5,345 nt of DNA from Clostridia bacterium (GCA_017626655.1 JAGAIH010000379.1:1-5345), one strand, 5' to 3'. Positions 1-5,345 are shown, numbered from the stretch's first letter. The notes: a model not told the origin generated them from the letters alone. A program made the numbers and translations.

Positions 1-1051
1 GAAGTACCCCTACGTCACCTTCACCCTGGGCACCGCCTCCCTCCACCATTTCCCCAAGGTCCTGTGGGATGTGATGGAGCAAAAGCGCCGCTTCATCACC
101 ACGGAGTCCGAGGAGGATTTCACCAGGACCGTCGCCGAGGGCGCCCCCATCCGCCGCGAGTCGGGCTACCGCGCCTGGGTCTCCATCATGTACGGCTGTA
201 ACAATTTCTGCTCCTACTGCATCGTGCCCTACTGCCGAGGCCGTGAGCGGAGCCGCGCCAAGGAGGACATTATCCGCGAGGTGCGTGAGCTGGTGGAGGC
301 GGGCTACCGCGAGATCACTCTGCTGGGGCAGAACGTCAATTCCTACGGCAAGGGTACTGACTGCGACTTCGCGGATCTGGTGGCCGAGCTGGACACCATT
401 GAAGGCGACTGGTGGCTGTCCTTCATGACCTCCCACCCCAAGGACGCCTCCCGCAAGCTCATGGACGTCATGGCCGCAGGGAAGCACATCGCCCACCGCT
501 TCCACCTTCCTTTGCAATCGGGTAACGATCGAGTGCTGAAGGCCATGAACCGCCACTACGACATGGCGAAATACCTGGACACCGTCACCTATATGCGGGA
601 AAAAATGTCCGATATAGTCATCACATCCGACATCATCGTGGGCTTCCCCGGGGAGACCGAGGAGGAGTTCCGGGATACCTTGAAGGCATTGGAGACGGTG
701 CGCTTCGATATGCTCTACTCCTTCATCTACTCCCCCCGGAAGGGTACCCCCGCCGCCGAGATGGAGCAGGTCCCCGACGTGGTCAAGGGCAACCGCTTTG
801 ACCGCCTGCTGGCCACCCAGAACGCCATCGCCGCCGAGAAGAACCTCCCTATGGAGGGGAAGACGGTCCGCGTCCTCTGCGACGGGGTCAGCAAGGCCAA
901 CCCCTCCGTCTACAGCGGCCGCACCGAGGGAGGGAAGATCGTCTTTTTCGGCGGGACACCCGATATGACGGGCCATTTCGTGCATATCCACATCGAAAGG
1001 ACCGAGGCGTTTGCCCTGTGGGGAAGCGTCGTTTCCGACGATGGGAAATAA
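1..1051 (+). CDS. miaB: tRNA-2-methylthio-N6-dimethylallyladenosine synthase MiaB, 5'-truncated by window edge
   Basis: Radical-SAM methylthiotransferase that converts i6A37 to ms2i6A37 in tRNAs reading UNN codons; cytosolic, with two Fe-S clusters in the known family. The frame is open from base 2, giving 349 visible residues. The roughly 100 missing N-terminal residues would hold most of the UPF0004 domain and its three cysteines. Visible parts: the end of the N-terminal domain (LGTASLHHFPKVL), then the radical-SAM triad CxxxCxxC at visible residues 66, 70 and 73 (codons at 197, 209 and 218) in YGCNNFCSYCIVPYCRGRE. LLGQNVNSYG follows from residue 107, then the core motif GFPGETEEEF near residue 214. 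A C-terminal TRAM domain runs from about residue 284. The CIVPYCRGRE and GQNVNSYG signatures favour MiaB over its paralogues MtaB and RimO. The stop is TAA at 1049-1051, 31 nt before the next gene, which suggests co-transcription. It is high-GC like mutS. Nothing looks broken. Confidence 0.95.
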   Translation, partial: KYPYVTFTLGTASLHHFPKVLWDVMEQKRRFITTESEEDFTRTVAEGAPIRRESGYRAWVSIMYGCNNFCSYCIVPYCRGRERSRAKEDIIREVRELVEAGYREITLLGQNVNSYGKGTDCDFADLVAELDTIEGDWWLSFMTSHPKDASRKLMDVMAAGKHIAHRFHLPLQSGNDRVLKAMNRHYDMAKYLDTVTYMREKMSDIVITSDIIVGFPGETEEEFRDTLKALETVRFDMLYSFIYSPRKGTPAAEMEQVPDVVKGNRFDRLLATQNAIAAEKNLPMEGKTVRVLCDGVSKANPSVYSGRTEGGKIVFFGGTPDMTGHFVHIHIERTEAFALWGSVVSDDGK

Positions 1052-1066
1052 TAAATATTAAGAAAA

Positions 1067-1073
1067 AAAGGAG
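1067..1073 (+). promoter_or_regulatory. Shine-Dalgarno site of the YlbF-family gene
   Basis: AAAGGAG lies in an A-rich stretch, with 9 nt before the ATG at 1083. It fixes that ATG as the start and shows that the gene is translated independently of miaB. Confidence 0.85.
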
Positions 1074-1082
1074 AATAGATCC

Positions 1083-1496
1083 ATGGAAAACAACACCAAC
1101 ATCGAAAAGAAGAACGTATTCGAGCTTGCTATCACCCTGGGCAAGGCTCTCAAGGAGGACGAGCGTCTCGTCCGCATGGACACCGCCCGCAAGGCCTACG
1201 AGGAGGATCCCACCCTCAAGACCCTCATGACCGAGTACGACGTCCAGCAGAAGGCCATCCAGCAGGTCGCCTCCGCCGAGGACTTCGACCCCCAGCTGAT
1301 CCAGTCCATCCAGGACCGTATCAACGAGCTGTACGATCAGATCATGGACGCCCCCGTGTACGTGGAGCTGCTGGAAGCCCAGGAGGCCGTCAACGAGCTG
1401 ATGAACGCCGTCAACAACACCATCACCTTTGCGATCACGGGTGAGATGCCCAGCAATTGCACCCACGATTGCTCTACCTGCGGAGGTTGCCACTGA
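1083..1496 (+). CDS. YlbF/YmcA family protein (RicA/RicF-like) with C-terminal Cys cluster
   Basis: A 137-residue, mostly helical protein with the pattern of the Com_YlbF (YlbF/YmcA) family: an N-terminal amphipathic helix (FELAITLGKALKEDERLVRM), then EDPTLKTLMTEYDVQQKAIQ, then a helical hairpin ending in AVNELMNAVNNTITFAITG. The C-terminus has cysteines at 126, 130, 133 and 136 (C-x3-C-x2-C-x2-C). In B. subtilis, RicA (YmcA), RicF (YlbF) and RicT (YaaT) form a complex with [4Fe-4S] clusters. It modulates RNase Y-dependent mRNA maturation and Spo0A-linked development, and C-terminal cysteines act as cluster ligands. Placement directly after miaB matches the Bacillus ymcB–ymcA order and favours a RicA-type assignment, but sequence alone does not separate RicA from RicF, so no symbol is given. 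Length is close to the family norm. The start is supported by the Shine-Dalgarno site at 1067-1073. Family assignment is confident; the exact orthologue is inferred. Confidence 0.85.
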   Translation: MENNTNIEKKNVFELAITLGKALKEDERLVRMDTARKAYEEDPTLKTLMTEYDVQQKAIQQVASAEDFDPQLIQSIQDRINELYDQIMDAPVYVELLEAQEAVNELMNAVNNTITFAITGEMPSNCTHDCSTCGGCH

Positions 1497-1648
1497 GCGA
1501 CCTTCGGCCGCGGTGAAATTCCCTCGGCGATGCCGAGTGCATCACCGAGGGAGTGAAATTTCCGCTTCGCGGAAGTGAAATTCGCGCATGGCGCGAGTGA
1601 AATTTGCCCCGCCGGGGCAAGTGAAGGAAGATTTTGCTACGCAAAATC
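1497..1648. repeat. Array of six small hairpins joined by an invariant GTGAAATT linker
   Basis: This array fills most of the 182-nt gap between the YlbF-family stop and the mutS start. Four exact GTGAAATT copies lie at 1513-1520, 1553-1560, 1575-1582 and 1597-1604, with a decayed fifth (GTGAAGGA) at 1621-1628. Hairpins of unrelated sequence alternate with them: 1497-1511 (6-bp arms with one A·C mismatch, loop TTC); 1520-1552 (8-bp outer stem, one mismatch, 5-bp inner stem, loop CGAGT); 1560-1574 (6 bp, loop TTC); 1582-1596 (6 bp, loop ATG); 1604-1620 (7 bp, loop GCC); 1630-1648 (8 bp, loop TAC). The last T of each linker pairs with the A preceding the next, so the unpaired linker is GTGAAAT and two adjacent units have an exact 22-nt period. 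No U-run follows any stem, so these are not typical intrinsic terminators. A role in mRNA processing or stability is possible but unproven. The hairpins are symmetric, so the strand of action is not certain; the transcript of the flanking genes is plus. Confidence 0.85.
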
Positions 1649-1663
1649 GAATTGATTTACGAG

Positions 1664-1670
1664 AAAGAGG
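1664..1670 (+). promoter_or_regulatory. Shine-Dalgarno site of mutS
   Basis: AAAGAGG lies 8 nt before the ATG at 1679. It supports that ATG over the in-frame TTG at 1634, which falls inside the last intergenic hairpin and has its nearest purine-rich stretch only 3 nt away. Confidence 0.8.
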
Positions 1671-1678
1671 TAACCGCC

Positions 1679-4282
1679 ATGACTCCCATGATGGAGCAGT
1701 ATTTTGAGATCAAGGAGCAATACAAGGACTTTCTGCTTTTCTACCGTCTCGGGGATTTCTACGAGATGTTCTTTGACGACGCCATTACCGCATCCCGGGT
1801 GCTGGAGCTGACCCTGACGGGCAGAGACTGCGGGGAGGCTGAGCGCGCCCCCATGTGCGGTGTCCCCTTCCACGCGGCGGATACCTACATCGGCCGTCTG
1901 ATTGAGCGGGGCTACAAGGTGGCCATCTGCGAGCAGGTGGAGGATCCCGCCACCGCCAAGGGGCTTGTGCGCCGTGAGGTCATCCGCGTGGTGACCCCCG
2001 GTACCGTCATCGAGTCCACCCTCCTGCCCGAACAGCGGAACAACTACATCTGCTCCCTCTTCGTCACGGGTACCGAGTACGGCCTTTGCTTCGCCGATAT
2101 CTCCACGGCTCAGGTCTTCGCCACGGTCCTGGACGGAAGCGAGGCGGATCAGCACCTCATCAACGAGCTGGGCACCTACGCCCCCCGTGAGGTCATCGCC
2201 AATCTGGGCAAGTCCCGCTTTCCCGAGGCCGCCGACTTTCTGAGCGCCAAGGGGGCTATGCTCAACGATAACCAGAACCACCGCTACGATCCCGACACCT
2301 GCCGCGAGCTGGTGGCCGCCCAGTTCGGGGACAATATCCGCGAGGAAATTCTGCAGAACCGCGCCATTATCTGCTCGGTGGGCGCCCTTTTGGACTACCT
2401 GATCGAGACCCAGAAGTCGGATATCTCCTACATCAAGGAGCTACAGGTCTTCAGCGAGGGGCAGTATCTGGAGCTGGACGTCAATACCCGCCGCAACCTG
2501 GAGCTGACCGAGACCATGCGGACCAAGGAGAAGAAGGGCTCCCTTCTGTGGGTGCTGGACCGTACTAAGACCTCCCCCGGCGCGAGAATGCTCCGTCAAT
2601 GGGTGGAGCATCCCCTTTTGTCCCCCGCCCACATCCTGCGCCGTCAGGGGGCCGTGGAGGAGCTGTACGGCAGCTTCATGAAGCGGGAGGAGATCGGGGA
2701 GCTTCTGTCCCACGTCCTGGACCTGGAGCGCCTGGTCACCAAGATCGTCTACGGCACCGCCAACGCCAAGGACCTCCGCGCCGTGTCAAGCACCGCCGCC
2801 GTCCTCCCCGAGCTGAAGCGGCTTTTGGAGGACTCCACCTCCGAGGAGCTGTCCCGCATTTGGCGGGAGCTGGATACCCTTGAAGATATTTGCGGTGAGA
2901 TCGACCGCGCCATCTGCGAGGAGCCTCCCTTCACGGTCCGCGAGGGCGGTATGATCGCCGACGGCTACGACCCCGAGGTGGATCGCCTCCGCAGTATCAT
3001 GACCGACGGTCAGGGCTGGGTGGAGCGGGTAGCCGCCGAGGAGAAGGAGCGCACCGGCATCAAGACTCTCAAGGTGGGCTACAATAAGGTCTTCGGCTAC
3101 TACATCGAGGTGTCCAAGTCCTTCGTGGATATGGTCCCCGATACCTACATACGCAAGCAGACCCTTTCCAACTACGAGCGCTACATCACCCAGGAGCTGA
3201 AGGACATGGAGGCCACTATCCTGGGCGCCAAGGACAAGCTCTGCGCCCTGGAGTATGAGCTGTTCAACCAAGTCCGCGATTTTGTGGCGCAAAGGGAAGC
3301 AAGAGTGCGCCGTACCGCCCGCCTGCTCTCCGAACTGGACTGCTTCCAGTCCCTGGCCAACGTGGCCTCCCGCTACCAGTACGTCCGCCCCGACATCAAT
3401 GACAGCGATACCATCACCGTCAAGGACGGCCGCCACCCCGTGGTGGAGCGCTTCGTCAAGGACAGCTACTTCGTCCCCAACGACGTCCTGCTGGACACCC
3501 GCGACAACCGCCTCATGCTCATCACGGGCCCCAATATGGCGGGTAAATCCACCTATATGCGCCAGGTGGCCCTCATCGTCCTCCTGGCCCAGATCGGCTC
3601 CTTCGTCCCTGCCGTGGAGGCCTCCATCGGTGTGGTGGATAAGATGTTCACCCGCGTGGGCGCGTCGGACGATCTGGCAAGCGGTCAGTCTACCTTCATG
3701 CTGGAGATGAACGAGGTGGCCTACATCCTGCGAAACGCTACCAAGAAGAGCCTCATCATCTATGACGAGGTAGGCCGCGGTACCTCCACCTTCGACGGTA
3801 TGTCCATCGCCCGCGCCATCATGGAGTACACCGCAGGGCGCAAGATCGGCGCGAAGACCCTGTTCGCTACCCACTACCACGAGTTGACCTCCATGGAGGA
3901 ATCCTACGACGGCATCGTCAACTACCACATCGCCGCCAAGAAGCGGGGGGATTCCATTACCTTCCTCCGCAAGATCGTCCGCGGCTCCACCGACGACAGC
4001 TACGGCATCGAAGTCGCCAAGCTGGCGGGTCTGCCCAATGAGGTCATCAAGCGCGCCCGGGAGGTGCTGGCCCACGTGGAGGAGTCCTCCAAGGCTGTCC
4101 GCGACGCGGTAGATGCCTCGGGCACGGGTACCAAGAAGCCCGCAGTAGATGACGGCGCCATCACCATGGACGATATGCTGGATCAGCAGCTCATCGAGGA
4201 GCTGAGACAGGTGGATCTCAATACTCTGTCGCCCTTTGAGTGTATGTCGCTGATGTTTGAGTGGAAGAAGAGATACAGATAA
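1679..4282 (+). CDS. mutS: DNA mismatch repair protein MutS
   Basis: Recognises mismatches and small loops in DNA and, in the known pathway, recruits MutL to start repair; it acts as a cytosolic, nucleoid-associated dimer. It has 867 residues, close to B. subtilis MutS (about 858). The mismatch-binding domain is at the N-terminus, with the reader motif GDFYEMF (Phe27, Glu29). Connector and lever domains follow, then the clamp-region signature NKVFGYYIEVSKS around residues 470-480. The ATPase has Walker A GPNMAGKST at 617-625, Walker B/DE box IIYDEVGRGTSTFDG with Asp696-Glu697, and ATHYHEL with His732. The helix-turn-helix motif YGIEVAKLAGLPNEVIKRA begins near 775, and the conserved tail LNTLSPFECMSLMFEWKK follows. 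I see no obvious canonical beta-clamp motif of the QLSLF type in the tail linker. All catalytic motifs are intact. The last 91 codons are duplicated downstream (5052-5327), so this tail may have been acquired by recombination. Confidence 0.97.
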   Translation: MTPMMEQYFEIKEQYKDFLLFYRLGDFYEMFFDDAITASRVLELTLTGRDCGEAERAPMCGVPFHAADTYIGRLIERGYKVAICEQVEDPATAKGLVRREVIRVVTPGTVIESTLLPEQRNNYICSLFVTGTEYGLCFADISTAQVFATVLDGSEADQHLINELGTYAPREVIANLGKSRFPEAADFLSAKGAMLNDNQNHRYDPDTCRELVAAQFGDNIREEILQNRAIICSVGALLDYLIETQKSDISYIKELQVFSEGQYLELDVNTRRNLELTETMRTKEKKGSLLWVLDRTKTSPGARMLRQWVEHPLLSPAHILRRQGAVEELYGSFMKREEIGELLSHVLDLERLVTKIVYGTANAKDLRAVSSTAAVLPELKRLLEDSTSEELSRIWRELDTLEDICGEIDRAICEEPPFTVREGGMIADGYDPEVDRLRSIMTDGQGWVERVAAEEKERTGIKTLKVGYNKVFGYYIEVSKSFVDMVPDTYIRKQTLSNYERYITQELKDMEATILGAKDKLCALEYELFNQVRDFVAQREARVRRTARLLSELDCFQSLANVASRYQYVRPDINDSDTITVKDGRHPVVERFVKDSYFVPNDVLLDTRDNRLMLITGPNMAGKSTYMRQVALIVLLAQIGSFVPAVEASIGVVDKMFTRVGASDDLASGQSTFMLEMNEVAYILRNATKKSLIIYDEVGRGTSTFDGMSIARAIMEYTAGRKIGAKTLFATHYHELTSMEESYDGIVNYHIAAKKRGDSITFLRKIVRGSTDDSYGIEVAKLAGLPNEVIKRAREVLAHVEESSKAVRDAVDASGTGTKKPAVDDGAITMDDMLDQQLIEELRQVDLNTLSPFECMSLMFEWKKRYR
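4007..4282 (+). repeat. Direct repeat, copy 1: 3' end of mutS (codons 777-867 and stop)
   Basis: It matches 5052-5327 at a constant offset of 1045 bases, with 19 mismatches over 276 positions by hand alignment and no gaps (about 93% identity). Similarity stops right after the TAA and falls off just upstream of the Ile777 codon. This copy is in frame with full-length mutS and is followed by DNA unlike that after copy 2. It therefore carries the new downstream junction, while copy 2 keeps a normal-looking ribosome binding site next to it. Confidence 0.95.
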
Positions 4283-4323
4283 TATAGGCAGCGATTTTGT
4301 CCAATAAGCGATCATTTCGACTG

Positions 4324-4336
4324 CCATGACTCATGG
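4324..4336. promoter_or_regulatory. Short palindrome upstream of the HAD gene
   Basis: CCATGA and TCATGG are perfect inverted arms around one central C, in the leader just before the HAD ribosome binding site. It could be a small operator or a weak RNA hairpin (5-bp stem, ACT loop) near the translation start. At this length chance occurrence is quite possible. I see no convincing -35/-10 pair in the 68-nt leader, so the gene may depend on read-through from mutS. Confidence 0.25.
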
Positions 4337-4337
4337 T

Positions 4338-4343
4338 TAGGAG
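4338..4343 (+). promoter_or_regulatory. Shine-Dalgarno site of the HAD gene
   Basis: TAGGAG lies 7 nt before the ATG at 4351. It overlaps the codons that would follow an in-frame ATG at 4333, so it sets the start at 4351. Confidence 0.75.
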
Positions 4344-4350
4344 TGTAACA

Positions 4351-5046
4351 ATGCAACCGAAAATGGTCATATTTGACGTTGGGCGTACATTGCTGGATTA
4401 TTCAGAGTTTGATTCTTTGAAAGGTGTCAGAACCTTGATGCCATACATTTCAGAGAACCCTCATGATTTGACGGCGGAGGAGATCGACCAACGCACCAGT
4501 GAAATTTTTGCCCTTTTTGATGAGAGTCGCAAACAGCTTTTCGAAGTTCCGGAAAAGACGATACTCACATTGGTATACGATGTTTTGGGATTGAAATTTT
4601 CCATTTCTATTGACGAAATCGAGCGCATCATTTGGAGCGAGGATGCGGTCAAGGTTCCGATTCCTCACGCAAGCGAGCTTCTTGACAAACTACATGAAAT
4701 GGGAATACGAACGGCTGTTATTTCCAATCTCGACTTCAGTGGTGATCTGCTCCGAAATACTCTTAACGAATTATTCCCCCATCATCACTTTGAGTTTGTC
4801 ATTGCATCCAGTGATTACGGCGTGCGTAAACCGAATCATTATATATTTGATGCCGGAATTACACGAAGTAAGCTGTCGCCTGCGGACATCTGGTATGTTG
4901 GAGACAAAGTGAAAGTAGATGTGGAGGGTAGCCGAGCTGTGGGAATGACGCCTGTTCTGTATAAGTTTGAAAGGAACACATACGGTGAACTTCCCGAAGG
5001 ATTGATCGTCATTGACGATATGATTGATTTGCTTAAATATATGTAA
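4351..5046 (+). CDS. HAD-superfamily hydrolase, probable phosphatase-like protein
   Basis: A 231-residue cytosolic protein with the haloacid-dehalogenase fold motifs in order. Motif I is IFDVGRTL, with nucleophile Asp9. Motif II is AVISN, with Ser125. Motif III Lys160 is in VRKPNHYIF. Motif IV is VGDKVKVD, with Asp185 and Asp190. The stretch of about 15-95 between motif I and the core is largely helical in character and fits a C1-type cap. The general acid/base Asp two residues after the nucleophile is Gly11 (DxGxT, not DxDxT). This substitution recurs in some HAD subfamilies and makes the reaction hard to predict, so no substrate can be named. There is no signal peptide or membrane segment. 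Start chosen from the Shine-Dalgarno site at 4338-4343; an in-frame ATG at 4333 is less likely. Base composition is much more AT-rich than miaB or mutS, and the gene is bracketed by two mutS tails, so recent acquisition is likely. Superfamily is confident; function is unknown. Confidence 0.88.
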   Translation: MQPKMVIFDVGRTLLDYSEFDSLKGVRTLMPYISENPHDLTAEEIDQRTSEIFALFDESRKQLFEVPEKTILTLVYDVLGLKFSISIDEIERIIWSEDAVKVPIPHASELLDKLHEMGIRTAVISNLDFSGDLLRNTLNELFPHHHFEFVIASSDYGVRKPNHYIFDAGITRSKLSPADIWYVGDKVKVDVEGSRAVGMTPVLYKFERNTYGELPEGLIVIDDMIDLLKYM

Positions 5047-5051
5047 ACAGT

Positions 5052-5327
5052 ATCGAGGTAGCCAAGCTGGCGGGACTGCCGAATGAGGTCATCAAGCGCG
5101 CCCGTGAGGTGCTGGCCCACGTGGAGGAGTCCTCCAAGGCCGTCCGCGACGCGGCGGATGCCTCGGGCACGGGCACCAAGAAGCCCGTGGTAGACGATGG
5201 GGCCATCACCATGGACGATATGCTGGATCAGCAGCTTATTGAGGAGCTGCGGCAGGTGGATCTCAATACCCTGTCGCCCTTTGAGTGTATGTCGCTGATG
5301 TTTGAGTGGAAGAAGAGATACAGATAA
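5052..5327 (+). pseudogene. Stranded 3' fragment of mutS (direct repeat, copy 2)
   Basis: It encodes residues equivalent to MutS 777-867 and the same TAA, with only two amino-acid differences from the full gene (811 Val to Ala, 822 Ala to Val). It contains the helix-turn-helix and the conserved C-terminal tail but no ATPase or DNA-binding domains. Upstream the frame closes at a TAA at 5034-5036. The only plausible start is a GTG at 5109 without a convincing Shine-Dalgarno site, so it is probably untranslated. There are no internal stops or frameshifts, which implies recent separation. It lies about 5 nt after the HAD stop and runs into a strong ribosome binding site, so it is likely the original chromosomal mutS end in its native place. 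A translated tail peptide that interferes with MutS dimers cannot be excluded but lacks support. Confidence 0.93.
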
Positions 5328-5333
5328 GTATTC

Positions 5334-5340
5334 GGGAGGT
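5334..5340 (+). promoter_or_regulatory. Strong Shine-Dalgarno site for the next gene, probably mutL
   Basis: GGGAGGT lies 6 nt after the stop of the stranded mutS tail and 5 nt before the window ends. An ATG just outside the window would have ideal spacing. The mutS–mutL order is common in Firmicutes, so mutL is the likely next gene, but none of it is visible. Confidence 0.6.
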
Positions 5341-5345
5341 ATTCA

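Larger units (their letters stand above)
4283..5051 (+). other. Inserted segment between the two mutS ends, carrying one HAD gene
   Basis: About 770 bp of visibly AT-richer DNA; for example, line 4381-4440 has 25 G/C of 60, against 39 of 60 in mutS line 3601-3660. It consists of a 68-nt leader and one complete gene, and ends about five bases after that gene's stop. It contains no recombinase and no clear terminal inverted repeats, and no target-site duplication is obvious. Because the mutS tail is present on both sides, the transferred unit probably included copy 1 of the tail as well. The exact right edge is uncertain between about 5047 and 5052. Confidence 0.75.

Noticed and set aside
888..1493. 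A 201-codon minus-strand open frame over miaB and the YlbF-family gene
   Set aside because: It overlaps two well-supported genes, runs across their intergenic gap, and has a repetitive Gly/Val/Leu-rich composition typical of antisense reading.
1513..1628. A CRISPR-like array of short repeats and spacers
   Set aside because: The repeat is only 8 nt, and the 'spacers' are self-complementary and of uneven length. No cas genes are in view.
1497..1648. Intrinsic transcription terminator after the YlbF-family gene
   Set aside because: The stems are not followed by a run of T, and several consecutive short stems are unlike a terminator. Termination here is not supported by the sequence.
1634..1678. 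A 15-codon N-terminal extension of MutS from a TTG at 1634
   Set aside because: The TTG lies inside an intergenic hairpin with a poorly spaced ribosome site. The ATG at 1679 has a well-placed Shine-Dalgarno site and gives the usual MutS N-terminus.
4290..4312. AGCGAT repeated 17 bases apart (4290-4295 and 4307-4312) as a regulator site in the HAD leader
   Set aside because: A six-base match in 68 bases is too weak to distinguish from chance, and it is not aligned with a visible promoter.
2786..4327. A 513-codon open frame on the minus strand opposite mutS
   Set aside because: It is a by-product of GC-rich third positions in mutS. Its translation is low-complexity (rich in Gly, Val, His and Leu), no family motif is visible, and the sense strand encodes an unmistakable MutS.
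4333..4350. Upstream in-frame ATG at 4333 as the HAD start
   Set aside because: The likely Shine-Dalgarno site (4338-4343) lies within this extension and is spaced for the ATG at 4351. The extension also adds residues before a typical HAD N-terminus.
4283..5051. Transposon or insertion sequence carrying the HAD gene
   Set aside because: No transposase or integrase, no recognisable terminal inverted repeats, and no obvious target duplication other than the mutS tail itself.
5109..5327. The downstream mutS fragment as a small expressed protein of 72 codons
   Set aside because: It would start at a GTG within the homologous region with no convincing Shine-Dalgarno site, and the frame is simply the inherited mutS frame.

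Overview
The window carries a four-gene, all-plus-strand stretch from what looks like a GC-rich member of the Clostridia, probably Oscillospiraceae or a relative. This rests on the gene order miaB – ricA/ylbF-like – mutS, which resembles the Bacillus subtilis order ymcB–ymcA–cotE–mutS–mutL. It also rests on Firmicutes-type Shine-Dalgarno sites and GC-rich third codon positions. The taxon is inferred and was not tested by any search.

Layout: bases 1-1051 hold the 3' three quarters of miaB (tRNA methylthiotransferase; the N-terminus lies outside the window). Bases 1083-1496 encode a YlbF/YmcA (RicA/RicF-like) protein with a C-terminal four-cysteine cluster. Bases 1497-1648 are non-coding and hold six small hairpins separated by an almost invariant GTGAAATT linker. 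Bases 1679-4282 encode full-length MutS (867 aa). Bases 4351-5046 encode a HAD-superfamily hydrolase in clearly AT-richer DNA. Bases 5052-5327 are a second copy of the last 91 codons plus stop of mutS, with no start of its own. A strong Shine-Dalgarno site follows at 5334-5340, presumably for the next gene, most likely mutL (not in view).

The main observation is the arrangement at the 3' end of mutS. The HAD gene sits between two direct copies of the mutS 3' end (4007-4282 and 5052-5327; 276 bp, 19 mismatches by hand count, no gaps, about 93% identical). Only two codons change an amino acid, so the copies look like two separately evolved functional mutS alleles brought together, not a duplicate decaying in place. 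The simplest reading is that a segment from a related strain carrying 'mutS 3' end + HAD gene' recombined into mutS. It would have supplied a new tail for the gene and left the resident tail stranded downstream. No transposase, integrase or clear terminal inverted repeats are visible in the insert.

Functionally, miaB and mutS are housekeeping genes for tRNA modification and mismatch repair. The YlbF-like protein belongs to a family involved in mRNA maturation and developmental control in Bacillus. The HAD protein is a passenger with no evident link to the others.
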